From: Xylanibacter rodentium
Lineage (GTDB): Bacteria > Bacteroidota > Bacteroidia > Bacteroidales > Bacteroidaceae
Direction: 5' to 3'
DNA length: 59,442 nucleotides
NCBI RefSeq assembly: GCF_013166575.1
Contig: NZ_JABKKE010000022.1
Coordinates: 1 to 59,442, forward strand
Numbering within the stretch: the stretch's first letter is position 1; every line of letters starts with the position of its first letter. Shown piece by piece: positions 17,281-26,076 of the stretch. The notes below the pieces were generated by a model. The model was not told the origin of the DNA. It did not search any database and saw only the letters and a list, made by a program, of their open reading frames with translations. The position numbers were made by a program, and so were the translations under genes.

Positions 17281-18677
17281 CTGATCCAACCTTGATATTC
17301 AAAATCGCAGTTCTTGTACTTGTCGTTGATACGCACATATGTAGACTTTATCTTGTCGACCACCCACTCGTGCAGAACTTCTTCCCTACGCTTGTTGAGC
17401 ACAACATCCTTCATGACCTGAAAATCCTCGGTTATCGTAGCCTTGTGCCCGTTAACCCGGTTTTTCAACTTCACTATCGCACACACAGTCTTTCCCTTGC
17501 CGTCTATCATCTCAAACGGAGCCGACACATCGCCTATCTCCATTTTTTCGACGGCTCGCGCCACCTCCGAAGGCAAATCCTGCATTCTGAATTTTGACGT
17601 CCGTGCTCCATCCATCACATTGGCCATCAGACCATAATTGTTGCGCGTGTCCTTGTCGTCGGATATGACCGAAGCACCGGCCTCAAACGTAAACTTACCG
17701 TCTACAATGTCGGTACGGATCGAGTCAAGACGCTCCATTGCCTTTGTCATGGCATCAGACGACACTTGAGGCTTGCGCAGAATGTGGCGCACCTTAACCT
17801 TGTCACCACGCTTGTCTATCAACTGTATTATGTGATAACCGAACTCCGACTCGACAATCTTCGACACCGTCTTCGGATCTGTAAGGTTGAAAGCCACTGC
17901 TGCAAAGGCCGGATCAAGCATACCGCGGCCGGTATAGTCCAATTCACCGCCACGGCGTGCCGTACCGGGATCTTCCGAATACAATCGGGCAAGCGTGGCA
18001 AACGAAGCCTCGCCCTTGTTCACACGGTCTGTATATTCACGCAGTTCGTCTTTCACACGGTTTATTTCCTCAGGCTCTATCCTCGGCATCTGCGTGAGTA
18101 TCTGCACCTCTACCTCTGTCGGGACAAAGGGAATGCTGTCGGCAGGCAGATCCTTGAAATAGCGGCGCACCTCGGCCGGCGACACCGTAATGTCCTTCAC
18201 CAGCTGTTCCCGCATCTTCTGCATTGTCTTCCGGTCGCGCAGAGCGTCACGCAACTCATTGCGCAACTGGCTGATAGTAGCTTTCTTGTATTCCTCCAGT
18301 TTCTCACGGGAGCCTGCCAGATTGGTCCAATAGTCAAGATACTGCTCCACGTCAGCCGAGATCTCCGCATCAGTCACTTCGATACTGTCTATCGCAGCCT
18401 GATGCAAATACAGTTTCTGAACGGCCAACTGTTCGGGAATAGCACAATCGGGATCACCCTTCCAGCGCGTCCCCTCTTCTTCCGCCTGCTTTCTCATTGC
18501 CTCCACGTCCGACTTCAATATAGCTTCGTCTCCTACCACCCATATCACTTCGTCCACTACACTCTTTCCGCCTTCCACAGCAATGCTGTCGACCGGCAGT
18601 CCCGTGGCCATGAGATTTGTGAATGCCGTCGTCAGCAACGCAAGCATCCCCATGCGTATCTTGCAAGTCATACCCAT
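17277..18677 (-). CDS. SurA-like periplasmic peptidyl-prolyl isomerase
   Basis: 466 aa. Signal peptide (MLALLTTAFTNLMATG) then a SurA N-terminal chaperone domain beginning VDEVIWVVGDEAILKSDVEA, then two parvulin-type rotamase regions: one with FATLARLYSEDPGTARRGGEL and FGYHIIQLIDKRGDKVKVRHIL, the second in the C-terminal third, less conserved. Role: folding of outer-membrane β-barrel proteins in the periplasm. It lies 6 bp after a second isomerase gene and overlaps the OstA-like gene by 4 bp, giving one envelope-assembly operon. Confidence 0.9.
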   Translation of the reverse strand: MGMTCKIRMGMLALLTTAFTNLMATGLPVDSIAVEGGKSVVDEVIWVVGDEAILKSDVEAMRKQAEEEGTRWKGDPDCAIPEQLAVQKLYLHQAAIDSIEVTDAEISADVEQYLDYWTNLAGSREKLEEYKKATISQLRNELRDALRDRKTMQKMREQLVKDITVSPAEVRRYFKDLPADSIPFVPTEVEVQILTQMPRIEPEEINRVKDELREYTDRVNKGEASFATLARLYSEDPGTARRGGELDYTGRGMLDPAFAAVAFNLTDPKTVSKIVESEFGYHIIQLIDKRGDKVKVRHILRKPQVSSDAMTKAMERLDSIRTDIVDGKFTFEAGASVISDDKDTRNNYGLMANVMDGARTSKFRMQDLPSEVARAVEKMEIGDVSAPFEMIDGKGKTVCAIVKLKNRVNGHKATITEDFQVMKDVVLNKRREEVLHEWVVDKIKSTYVRINDKYKNCDFEYQGWIR

Positions 18678-18683
18678 TCTGCC

Positions 18684-20105
18684 TTATTTGTTTTTATTTA
18701 CAGTCTTCAATACTTCGGTGTCCACTTCAACGGCATACTTCTTGCGCAACGCAGCCACCCATTCCTTCTCAAGCATCTCCTGATAGTCGGCCGTCACCAG
18801 TCCGCGCACATCGGTGTAGTCCTCCGGTCCCTTTTTCAACACTTTTCCGAAAACAGCGTCGATAGGATAGTCTTTCATCGGCACCACCGTAGTGTCGGCC
18901 TTGAACACCTCCCGATCCACAAGGGCGTTGTCACCTTTCTTGAATATGCCTTTTTCCACGCGTATGCGGATTATGGAGTCGTTGTTGAACGTTTTCCGCA
19001 GAGCGTCAGCCCATTCTCCGAATGCCAGTTTTTTCACACAGTTCTTCACTGCCTTTACATCGCCCTTTGTCTTCACATGATAAGCCATTCCCTTGAAACG
19101 AGGCTCATCCCAGGCATACTTTTTCCTGTTCTTCGCAAAGAAAGCAGCCAAAGCAGCATCGTCTTTCGACGCCTTATCCCACACCTCACGGTTACTTATC
19201 TCGTAGAGCAACAACCCGTCATGATATTCACGTATCAGGTGTTTCATCTCGCTGTCAACAGCCTGAAGCGAGTCAGAGCGATGGTTCATGAAATCCTCTT
19301 TCGACACACCATCTGCCGCAGCCAGTACGTCAATCTTGCGATCGATGATCTGCTCACGAAGATTGCGCTGCTCGATGTAGCGCAGTATATTGGCTTTCAG
19401 CGAGTCAAACGGTTCCAGCTGTTTACGTTCGTTCATCAGCACGATATGATATCCTGCAGGCGATATGAACGGCTCGCTCATCTCTCCCGGCTGCAGGGCA
19501 TATGCCTTGTCCTCAAACTCTTTCAGGGTCTGACCCGGACTTATCCATGGCAGCATGCCGCCCATACGTGCCGAACCGTAATCCTGAGAGACAGCCTTCG
19601 CCAACTCGGCAAAGTCAGCTCCCGCCTTCAGCGCACCATATATTGAATCTATGCGCACCTTTGCCTTGTCTATCTCTTCCTGAGGGGCTTTCTGGACCAG
19701 ACGCAGAAAGATGTGCGAAGGGTGTATCAGTCCGCGCTCACCTATACCGGCCTTGGTTGTCTCATATATATTGCGGGCTTCCTGCTCCACATCGGCATCG
19801 GTGATTATCGTAGGACGTATCTGTTGGTCACGATACTGCGCAAACTCTTTCTTGAACGAAGTCAGTGTGTCAAGACGTGCGTCAAGAGCGGCAGCCACTT
19901 TTAACTTGTAGTTGACAAACAGTTCCACATACTCGTCTATTGTCTTCTTGTCTATCACACCCTCGGTGTTGTTCTTGTTGTAGGAATACTCAAATTCCGA
20001 ACGCGAAACGGGCTGACCGTTGATGGTCATCACGGTGGGATCGTCCTGAGCGCAAACAAAGCCCGACACCATCAGCATCGCGGCAAGCAGATATGTCTTT
20101 TTCAT
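18684..20105 (-). CDS. PpiC/SurA-type peptidyl-prolyl isomerase
   Basis: 473 aa with a signal peptide (LLAAMLMVSGFVCAQ). A parvulin domain is visible at about 120-225: RGLIHPSHIFLRL, FAELAKAVSQDYGSARMGGML and GYHIVLMNERKQ. The N-terminal part (SRSEFEYSYNKNN) and a long C-terminal region look like chaperone domains rather than catalytic ones. Role: periplasmic folding factor. First gene of the run SurA-like, OstA-like, small membrane protein, mutL. It resembles the neighbour in layout, but the two are not close copies. Confidence 0.88.
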   Translation of the reverse strand: MKKTYLLAAMLMVSGFVCAQDDPTVMTINGQPVSRSEFEYSYNKNNTEGVIDKKTIDEYVELFVNYKLKVAAALDARLDTLTSFKKEFAQYRDQQIRPTIITDADVEQEARNIYETTKAGIGERGLIHPSHIFLRLVQKAPQEEIDKAKVRIDSIYGALKAGADFAELAKAVSQDYGSARMGGMLPWISPGQTLKEFEDKAYALQPGEMSEPFISPAGYHIVLMNERKQLEPFDSLKANILRYIEQRNLREQIIDRKIDVLAAADGVSKEDFMNHRSDSLQAVDSEMKHLIREYHDGLLLYEISNREVWDKASKDDAALAAFFAKNRKKYAWDEPRFKGMAYHVKTKGDVKAVKNCVKKLAFGEWADALRKTFNNDSIIRIRVEKGIFKKGDNALVDREVFKADTTVVPMKDYPIDAVFGKVLKKGPEDYTDVRGLVTADYQEMLEKEWVAALRKKYAVEVDTEVLKTVNKNK

Positions 20106-20150
20106 TCGAACCTTTTTAGTTGTTTTTTATTGTAAATAATAGAAAGACGT

Positions 20151-20191
20151 GTGCGGTAAGACTCCGTTTTTGACGACGGAGTCTGCCGCAC
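20151..20191 (-). terminator. Rho-independent terminator of guaB
   Basis: A long stem (GTGCGG-AGACTCCGT with its complement, about 15 bp with a small bulge) and an 8-nt loop lie 25 bp beyond the guaB stop. T-rich sequence follows on the minus strand. Confidence 0.8.
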
Positions 20192-20215
20192 ATTCTTCTT
20201 TGTATTCTTGCATTA

Positions 20216-21703
20216 TCAGTCGTTGGGACGCGAATAATTGGGTGCCTCACTCGTAATCGATATGTCATGCGGATGACTCTCCATCACACCGGCATTTGTA
20301 ATGCGGGTGAACTTTGCATCATGCAGATTCCCTATGGTCTTTGCACCGCAGTATCCCATACCCGAACGCAGGCCGCCCACCATCTGGTATATCACCTCCT
20401 GGACAGTACCTTTGTAAGGCACACGACCGGCGATGCCCTCAGGCACGAGCTTCTTCACTTCTGTCGTATCGCCCTGGAAGTAGCGGTCCTTCGAACCGTT
20501 CTTCTGTTCCATGGCCTCCAACGAACCCATTCCACGATAGCTCTTGAACTTACGGCCGTTGAAGATAATCGTCTCTCCCGGGCTTTCCTCCGTACCGGCC
20601 ACAAGCGAGCCTATCATCACCGAGCTTCCTCCGGCGGCGAGAGCCTTGACCACATCGCCCGAGTAGCGCAGGCCGCCATCGGCTATCAGGGGGACATCGG
20701 TATCACGAAGTGCATTATACACATCGTAAACGGCGCTCAACTGGGGAACACCGACACCGGCTACCACACGTGTGGTGCAGATCGAACCAGGGCCTATACC
20801 CACCTTTACGGCGTCGGCACCGTTATCCGCCAACAGCCTGGCAGCAGCGCCTGTAGCCACATTACCCACAACGATGTCTACGCCAGGGAATGAGGCCTTG
20901 GCCTCGACCAGCTTCTCGATAACATATTTCGAATGTCCGTGAGCCGTATCTATAACGATGGCATCGGCACCGGCATCGACCAATGCCTGCATGCGCACCA
21001 GTGTATCGGCCGTGACCCCCACTCCGGCTGCCACGCGCAGACGCCCCTTGCTGTCCTTGCAAGCCATGGGTTTGTCCTTAGCCTTGGTTATATCCTTATA
21101 TGTAATAAGACCGACGAGGCGGCCTTCCTTGTCCACCACGGGCAATTTCTCAATCTTGTTTTCCTGCAATATCTGGGCGGCGGCGGCCAAATCGGTCTGC
21201 TGGTCGGTGGTGACAAGGTTCTCCTTTGTCATCACCTCGTCAACGGTCTTGTCCAAATGACGCTCGAAACGCAAATCGCGGTTGGTTACGATACCTACCA
21301 GATGATTGGCTTCGTCAACCACGGGTATACCACCGATATGGTATTCTGCCATCATGGCGAGAGCATCTTTCACTGTCGAACCGCGACGTATGGTCACAGG
21401 ATCGTAAATCATACCGTTCTCCGCACGCTTCACAATAGCTACCTGACGGGCCTGATCTTCTATCGACATGCTCTTATGAATCACACCTATACCTCCCTCA
21501 CGGGCTATGGCGATGGCCATGCGCGATTCCGTAACGGTATCCATTGCCGCCGTAACAAAAGGTATGTTCAAGTCGATATTACGAGAGAACTTTGTTCTTA
21601 ACTCGACTGTCTTGGGCAACACTTCTGAGTAAGCGGGGATTAAAAGGACGTCATCATACGTTAAGCCGTCCATTACGATTTTATCTGCAATAAAAGATGA
21701 CAT
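20216..21703 (-). CDS. guaB: Inosine-5'-monophosphate dehydrogenase
   Basis: 495 aa. The TIM barrel is interrupted by a pair of CBS domains at about 95-215. The catalytic loop [18 protein letters not shown] with the active-site Cys is near residue 305, and the flap region [11 protein letters not shown] and the C-terminal [11 protein letters not shown] block are intact. Reaction: IMP + NAD+ to XMP + NADH, first committed step of GMP synthesis. Single gene with its own -7 box upstream and a strong terminator. Length is typical. Confidence 0.98.
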   Translation of the reverse strand: MSSFIADKIVMDGLTYDDVLLIPAYSEVLPKTVELRTKFSRNIDLNIPFVTAAMDTVTESRMAIAIAREGGIGVIHKSMSIEDQARQVAIVKRAENGMIYDPVTIRRGSTVKDALAMMAEYHIGGIPVVDEANHLVGIVTNRDLRFERHLDKTVDEVMTKENLVTTDQQTDLAAAAQILQENKIEKLPVVDKEGRLVGLITYKDITKAKDKPMACKDSKGRLRVAAGVGVTADTLVRMQALVDAGADAIVIDTAHGHSKYVIEKLVEAKASFPGVDIVVGNVATGAAARLLADNGADAVKVGIGPGSICTTRVVAGVGVPQLSAVYDVYNALRDTDVPLIADGGLRYSGDVVKALAAGGSSVMIGSLVAGTEESPGETIIFNGRKFKSYRGMGSLEAMEQKNGSKDRYFQGDTTEVKKLVPEGIAGRVPYKGTVQEVIYQMVGGLRSGMGYCGAKTIGNLHDAKFTRITNAGVMESHPHDISITSEAPNYSRPND

Positions 21704-21732
21704 ATAAATGATACTTTAAAAATTATTGCGTG

Positions 21733-21740
21733 CAAATTTA
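21733..21740 (-). promoter_or_regulatory. -7 box of guaB
   Basis: TAAATTTG on the minus strand, 30 bp before the ATG. No clear -33 box at the usual distance. Confidence 0.45.
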
Positions 21741-21949
21741 GCACAAAAAATCCACATAAATATCAATTTCCATCAATTTCTTTGTTAATTAATGTAAGTT
21801 AACGCTAACTCCGAACTTGTTTTCATGAATACTTTCAAACGGTAAGTCAGTCAAATGAAACCATAGATTTTCCAATTACGCAAAGGGATAACCGCAGGAA
21901 GCCGCGGCAACTTGAAAATATATTTACTTTAACGTATGTTAAGCAGCCT

Positions 21950-22246
21950 CCAAAGAGCAAAATCCGACATAGGCCCCAAATACGGCGTATTTTGCCTCAA
22001 ACGGGGAGCACTGAAAATCAGCGCGTTACGACGGCAGGACTTTGTCAAGAAAGCAGAGAGGGCCGTTTGACGTTGCAATAAGGCCGTTATTGCATTGCGA
22101 CAGCGGCCTTATTGCAACGTCAAACGGCCCTTACGGGAGTGTCGGGAGGCCCTTACGGCAGATTGGACATGCAAAAAAGGTGTGTCAAGAAAGCAGAGAA
22201 GGCCTCCCGGCTTTTCTATTTCGAGAAAAAAGAAATGCGTTTTTTT
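21950..22246 (+). repeat. Dispersed structured repeat, copy 1 (family C)
   Basis: The last 67 bp (22180-22246) match 49011-49077 with one mismatch, and GGGAGGCCCTTACGGCA (22144-22160) matches 48975-48991. The motif AAGAAAGCAGAGA occurs twice in each copy. A near-perfect 27-bp inverted repeat (about 22064-22136) and the pairing of GGGAGGCC with GGCCTCCC predict strong folding, and each copy ends in a T7 run. The left boundary is approximate. Short frames here are not convincing genes. Confidence 0.8.
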
Positions 22247-22390
22247 CAGAATAATAATGACAATGATTTCATATACAAAACCCTTGCCGGTATGCTTGTC
22301 CCAGACCTGACGACAATAAATACACCAAGACAAGACATACCGGCGACAGGTCTGATGCTTCCGGAACCATTGGTATATACCATCGACAAA

Positions 22391-22473
22391 GTAGGGGCAT
22401 AATCCTGCTTTGTCCATTATACAATCATTGAACACCAATGTGCACTTAAGGCAAAACAAGGTTACGCCCCTAC
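22391..22473. repeat. Imperfect inverted repeat with GTAGGGGC ends
   Basis: GTAGGGGC (22391-22398) pairs with GCCCCTAC (22466-22473), and about 15 further bases inside match imperfectly. It lies 28 bp past the stop of the Lrp-type gene. A shorter relative occurs at 35934-35973. It could act as a terminator or be a small dispersed repeat. The 144 bp between this and family C show nothing recognisable. Confidence 0.55.
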
Positions 22474-22501
22474 CCGAATGACATGATTTATCCTACACGG
22501 T

Positions 22502-22984
22502 CTATCTGTCACCGTCAGACGACATTTCCATTATCGGCAGCTGACGGCTGATAGCTTGATTGAACGATATGATGGTCTCGCTTCGCGCCAGTCCCAAAGG
22601 CTGCAACTTGTCGTGTATTATGTTCAGCAAGTGATGGTTGTTGGTAGCGTAAATCTTGATGAACATGTCAAAATCTCCTGTGGTATAGTGACACTCCACT
22701 ACCTGGGGAATCTTTTTCAACTCTTCCACCACAGAATCAAATGCCTCGGGATTTTTCAGATTAAGCCCTATATAGGCACATGTCTCGTAACCTATCTTGT
22801 CGGGATCTATCACATAATAAGAACCTTTCAGAATACCGAGATTTGTCAGTTTCTGTATTCTCTGATGGATGGCCGCACCGCTCACATTGCATGCACGTGC
22901 CACTTCAAGAAAAGGTATCCGCGCATCTCCTGCTATCAGCCGCAGAATCTGCTTGTCAAGTTTGTCCAATTTCTGATATACCAT
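22502..22984 (-). CDS. Lrp/AsnC-family transcriptional regulator
   Basis: 160 aa. N-terminal winged helix-turn-helix: LDKLDKQILRLIAGDARIPF, CNVSGAAIHQRIQKL. The C-terminal RAM ligand-binding domain begins near residue 68 (CAYIGLNLKNPEAF) and includes VVECHYTTGDFDMFIKIYA. Role: amino-acid-responsive regulator; effector and targets unknown. Monocistronic, with its own -33/-7 promoter at 23004-23035. Length is standard for the family. Confidence 0.95.
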   Translation of the reverse strand: MVYQKLDKLDKQILRLIAGDARIPFLEVARACNVSGAAIHQRIQKLTNLGILKGSYYVIDPDKIGYETCAYIGLNLKNPEAFDSVVEELKKIPQVVECHYTTGDFDMFIKIYATNNHHLLNIIHDKLQPLGLARSETIISFNQAISRQLPIMEMSSDGDR

Positions 22985-23003
22985 TTGTTTTTATTTTATG
23001 GCG

Positions 23004-23035
23004 CAAAGGTATAATAAAATTCCGACTCTCACAAC
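23004..23035 (-). promoter_or_regulatory. Promoter of the Lrp-type gene
   Basis: GTTG (23032-23035), 20 bp, TACCTTTG (23004-23011) on the minus strand; the ATG is 20 nt further on. Confidence 0.6.
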
Positions 23036-23088
23036 AAGTATGTAAGCAATATTTGATTTTTAATGATAAATCGTAAATTTTACTGACT

Positions 23089-23550
23089 TTATTTATCCTT
23101 ATTATCAGCAAAATATACGATATTCAGAATATCGGCCTCACGTATGGCCTGTTTCACATCCATTATTATTCCCATTGGCGTATCCCTGTCGGCCTTGATA
23201 CATACGCTCATTCCGGCCATGTCTTCCGGAGCCATCCGTGAACGTTCTTCGGTGAGATAGCTCACGATATCGGACGTCTCCACCAACCTGTCGTTCATCT
23301 GTATACACATCTCCGAATCGTTGCCGCCGTACTCCGGCGGGCGTCCTATATGTATGTAGGTGACGGACGACTTCTTGGTAAGCCGCTCCAGTTCTTTTCC
23401 TTGCGGGACCTTGTATTCCACTTTCAGCTGCACCTCGCGCATGTTGGTGACAATCATGAAGAAAAACAGCACGGTAAATATCATGTCGGGCATCGACGAC
23501 ATGTTGAGTCCGGGCATCTGTTTTTTTCTGCGGCGGCCGAACATGCTCAT
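23089..23550 (-). CDS. exbD: ExbD/TolR-type biopolymer transport protein (second copy)
   Basis: 153 aa from the ATG at 23550, which overlaps the upstream TGA as ATGA; the longer frame to 23646 lies within the preceding gene. A basic N-terminus (MSMFGRRRKKQ) leads to one membrane helix, MPDMIFTVLFFFMIVTNM, with the Asp that ExbD proteins use for proton flow. The rest is periplasmic (VSYLTEERSRMAPEDM, VCIKADRDTPMGIIMDVKQAIREA). Role: part of the ExbB-ExbD motor that energises TonB. Last gene of the operon. Confidence 0.9.
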   Translation of the reverse strand: MSMFGRRRKKQMPGLNMSSMPDMIFTVLFFFMIVTNMREVQLKVEYKVPQGKELERLTKKSSVTYIHIGRPPEYGGNDSEMCIQMNDRLVETSDIVSYLTEERSRMAPEDMAGMSVCIKADRDTPMGIIMDVKQAIREADILNIVYFADNKDK

Positions 23551-24152
23551 AGCCGGCCCTCCTCTCTGCCGGAGGATTCCGGCACTGTTTCTGATATGCG
23601 CTGCGGATAATACCGGCCTATGGCTTCCCGCTCCTCTGCTGTACATTCGGAATATGGGTGCCCGAAACGGCTGCGCGACAAACGGTCGCGCAAGAATATA
23701 TAAGCCTCGGCTATGGTGTTCTGCATCTTGAAATATACATCATAGCCGGCCTGGCGATCCACCTGTATTGCTATAACGTGTCTGTCGGTCACAGCACAAC
23801 GCCCCAGCATAGGTATGTCGCGCAGATGCTTCTCCGGCAACTGCGGGTCGTCGGCCTTGTTGTCCACAAAGTTTTCAACAACGGCCTTAAGCTCGCCTAA
23901 CGTCACTTCACGCCCGGAACAAGTAATACGATTGTCTGCTGCGACAGATATGTGCAACACATTACGCGGTTTGACAACTTGTTCAACCGGCTGCTCCTTG
24001 TCGCGTGGCATCGGCGGCAGTCTTTGACGCAAGCCCTTGTCGCTTTCGATCGACGTGGTGACAAGAAAGAATATCAGCAACATGAACGAAATGTCGGAAG
24101 TGGACGTGGTGTTAAGCGCCGGAACATGGTGCCGATGGCGGTTCTTGAACAT
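23547..24152 (-). CDS. exbD: ExbD/TolR-type biopolymer transport protein (first copy)
   Basis: 201 aa. Cytosolic basic start (MFKNRHRHHVP), membrane helix STSDISFMLLIFFLVTTSI with the key Asp, then a periplasmic domain with IRIHISV-like strands (NVLHISVAADNRITCSG) and a C-terminal extension of about 30 residues not seen in the second copy. Works with ExbB and TonB to drive outer-membrane receptors. It starts 3 bp after the small membrane protein and overlaps the second exbD by 4 bp. Confidence 0.9.
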   Translation of the reverse strand: MFKNRHRHHVPALNTTSTSDISFMLLIFFLVTTSIESDKGLRQRLPPMPRDKEQPVEQVVKPRNVLHISVAADNRITCSGREVTLGELKAVVENFVDNKADDPQLPEKHLRDIPMLGRCAVTDRHVIAIQVDRQAGYDVYFKMQNTIAEAYIFLRDRLSRSRFGHPYSECTAEEREAIGRYYPQRISETVPESSGREEGRL

Positions 24153-24155
24153 AAG

Positions 24156-24695
24156 CTAAACCTTTTTTTTATTGTGACCGCCCAACCTGCGGTTGAGTCC
24201 TGACATGCCGTAACCCACCGCAGCGACGGCTATGACACCGAGCACAATGGATGTATTGATGAACATGTCGGTAAGTTTTAGCCAAAATGCCGATGTAAAC
24301 CGTCTGCCGTTTACAATCAGAGGTTCGGAAGAACCGAACAGAAAAGTAATCAGAAGACTTGACGCAAGCAATACGCCGATACACCACGCAATGCGCATGG
24401 CAGGTATGCCGTTGGACAAGCGGTCGTCACCGGCATGCATCCGTATGCCATGAATCACGGATATCACGGTGACAACAACGGCCGCAACAAGCAACGCATA
24501 GGAAAACCAAAGCACAGCATCGGTAAGAAGCGGAGCATTGAAACGCGGATCTTCATCATAAGGAAAATCAAAGCCCACAAGATAGAACAAGCCAAAGAGC
24601 AGCACCGACATTATGACAAGCACTGCCTGCACACGGCCCGATGCCCTGTCAGACGGCAACTGCCTCTGTTCATTTCTGCCGAATATCATCTTCAT
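24156..24695 (-). CDS. Four-helix membrane protein of the ExbBD operon
   Basis: 179 aa with about four predicted membrane helices (around residues 24-45, 60-85, 102-122 and 143-166) and a basic C-terminal tail (NRRLGGHNKKKV). No family recognised. It begins inside the end of exbB (26-bp overlap) and ends 3 bp before exbD, a position kept in many Bacteroidales ExbBD operons as an unnamed membrane protein. Inferred role: accessory subunit or stabiliser of the ExbB-ExbD motor. Confidence 0.7.
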   Translation of the reverse strand: MKMIFGRNEQRQLPSDRASGRVQAVLVIMSVLLFGLFYLVGFDFPYDEDPRFNAPLLTDAVLWFSYALLVAAVVVTVISVIHGIRMHAGDDRLSNGIPAMRIAWCIGVLLASSLLITFLFGSSEPLIVNGRRFTSAFWLKLTDMFINTSIVLGVIAVAAVGYGMSGLNRRLGGHNKKKV

Positions 24696-25542
24696 TGTGG
24701 GTGAGCTTGAATTTCATTATCATGTCGAGCACGGCAATGGACGACTCTTCCATCTGTGACGTAAGATGCTCAATCTTCGAGATAATATAGTTGTAGAACA
24801 GTTGCAGTACAAGAGCCACAATGATACCGAAGATGGTGGTTATCAAGGCAACTTTCATACCCGAAGCCACTATCGTGGCACTTATATCGCCGGCCATCCG
24901 TATCTGGTCGAAAGCCATCACCATGCCTATCACCGTGCCGAGAAATCCCAACGACGGGGCAATGGAAATAAACAGTGTTATCCAAGAACAGCCGCGCTCA
25001 AGATTGGCGGCCTGCACGGAACCATAGGATACTATGGAACGCTCGATATTTTCTATCGACTCGGTAATACGCAACAGACCTTGATAGCATATCGAAGCTA
25101 CCGGTCCGCGAGTATTGCGGCAGATGTCTTTCGCTCCGTCTATATCACCGGCTGCAATCTTCGCATCAATATCTTCCATGAATTTCTTTGCATTTATTTC
25201 CGACAGTGTCAGATATATGATACGCTCTATACAGAACGCCAGGCCGAGCACGAGGGCAAGGGCCACAAGTGACATGAAACCGGCCGTACCTTCGATGAAC
25301 TTGGTTTTAAGGATATTATGAAACCCGCCTTTCTCCTCAGGTAATACTTCTCCGCTGTCAGTGGTTTCCGGCAAGCCGACAGCACTAATGGCAGAATCTT
25401 CCGAGGCCGTCACGACCGTCTGGCTGTCTGTCGCGTTTGTTATGATTTGAGTGGAATCTTGCGAAACATTGTTTTGCGCCATAACCGTATGGCCGCACAA
25501 CAGTAAAACATTAATTGCCAAAAGTGCAATTACTTTCTTCAT
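24670..25542 (-). CDS. exbB: ExbB/TolQ/MotA-type proton channel protein
   Basis: 290 aa. A cleavable-looking signal segment (VIALLAINVLLLCGHTVMAQ) and a polar stretch to about residue 75 precede the three-helix ExbB core: MSLVALALVLGLAFCIERII, then APSLGFLGTVIGMVMAFDQI, then SGMKVALITTIFGIIVALVLQLF. The second and third helices carry the conserved Thr/Gly channel residues. Role: with ExbD, powers TonB. First gene of the operon, 51 bp downstream of tRNA-Ser with no clear promoter of its own, so it may be read through from the tRNA. Confidence 0.93.
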   Translation of the reverse strand: MKKVIALLAINVLLLCGHTVMAQNNVSQDSTQIITNATDSQTVVTASEDSAISAVGLPETTDSGEVLPEEKGGFHNILKTKFIEGTAGFMSLVALALVLGLAFCIERIIYLTLSEINAKKFMEDIDAKIAAGDIDGAKDICRNTRGPVASICYQGLLRITESIENIERSIVSYGSVQAANLERGCSWITLFISIAPSLGFLGTVIGMVMAFDQIRMAGDISATIVASGMKVALITTIFGIIVALVLQLFYNYIISKIEHLTSQMEESSIAVLDMIMKFKLTHNEDDIRQK

Positions 25543-25593
25543 TCCTAAACAAGGGTATATTATAGTTATACTTCGGATCTGAGAAAAACGTTG

Positions 25594-25681
25594 CGGAGAG
25601 AGGGGGATTCGAACCCCCGATACGCTTTTGACGTATACACGCTTTCCAGGCGTGCCTCTTCAGCCACTCGAGCACCTCTCC
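25594..25681 (-). tRNA. tRNA-Ser (anticodon GGA)
   Basis: 88 nt with a long variable arm. Acceptor GGAGAGG pairs with TCTCTCC, discriminator G73 as expected for serine; anticodon loop CTGGAAA with anticodon GGA; variable stem TATACG/CGTAT; T-arm GGGGGTTCGAATCCCCC. CCA is not encoded. exbB follows on the same strand. Confidence 0.97.
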
Positions 25682-25696
25682 CTGCGTTTGCGGTTG

Positions 25697-25704
25697 CAAA
25701 ATTA
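25697..25704 (-). promoter_or_regulatory. -7 box upstream of tRNA-Ser
   Basis: TAATTTTG on the minus strand, 16 bp before the tRNA 5' end. The -33 element is not obvious. Confidence 0.5.
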
Positions 25705-25810
25705 TCTCTTTTCTGCCGAAATACGATATATCGGGAATAATTTTATATTTCTTTAACCCCCGCCACCGCGTCGGTGTAACTGTTCTGAGCTGATTTTAAC
25801 CGCTGTGTTC

Positions 25811-25842
25811 TTTGGCTGTTCCGTTTCTTTGGTGTATCTTTG
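25811..25842 (+). promoter_or_regulatory. Intact promoter in front of an ATPase gene fragment
   Basis: TTTG (25811-25814), 20 bp, TATCTTTG (25835-25842), an ideal Bacteroidetes promoter pointing right. A GC-rich hairpin (CCGCCGTGAAATTCGCGGCGG, split at 25852-25872) lies in the leader. The only frame downstream is the truncated ATPase start at 25892. The remaining parts of the gap 25682-26076 show only the terminator at 26022-26060. Confidence 0.7.
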
Positions 25843-25891
25843 CAAAAATAACCGCCGTGAAATTCGCGGCGGTGAAAATTCAACACCGGAT

Positions 25892-26023
25892 ATGAAGTTC
25901 TATAATAGGGAAAAGGAGTTACGGCAACTCGCAGAAATAAGACAACGCAGTGTAGAGCATGCTGCCAGCACCTCTCTCCAACGGCACACCGGCATATTTT
26001 CAAAGCCACAAAATGTTTTCTAA
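25892..26023 (+). pseudogene. Truncated ATPase gene (N-terminal fragment)
   Basis: 43 codons starting MKFYNREKELRQLAEIRQRS. This opening is what I know from the archaeal-type/DUF234 ATPases common in Bacteroidales, which continue into a P-loop within the next 20 residues; here the frame loses similarity and stops after KPQNVF with no P-loop. The promoter at 25811-25842 is intact. Probably a deletion remnant. A genuine small peptide is possible but less likely. Confidence 0.55.
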
Positions 26024-26060
26024 AAAACTCGCTGCACACCGACACCGGATGTGCAACGAG
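26022..26060 (-). terminator. Rho-independent terminator of the hmu operon
   Basis: CTCGCTGCACA (26028-26038) pairs with TGTGCAACGAG (26050-26060), followed on the minus strand by six T. It lies 16 bp beyond the last hmu gene and overlaps the end of the converging ATPase fragment. Confidence 0.85.
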
Positions 26061-26076
26061 GAGTTAGGTGCTTTCT

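Noticed and set aside
17766..19646. 626-codon plus-strand open frame antisense to both SurA-like genes
   Set aside because: The opposite strand has two complete, motif-bearing isomerase genes; the plus frame shows no domain and is Tyr/His/Leu-rich as expected of a complement.
22042..22402. Several short frames in family C copy 1 (and 48940-49222 in copy 2)
   Set aside because: They lie in a structured repeat whose two copies conserve DNA pairing, not a common reading frame over the full length.
25743..26045. 100-codon minus-strand frame over the ATPase fragment
   Set aside because: It includes the hmu terminator and the opposite promoter; no recognisable protein.
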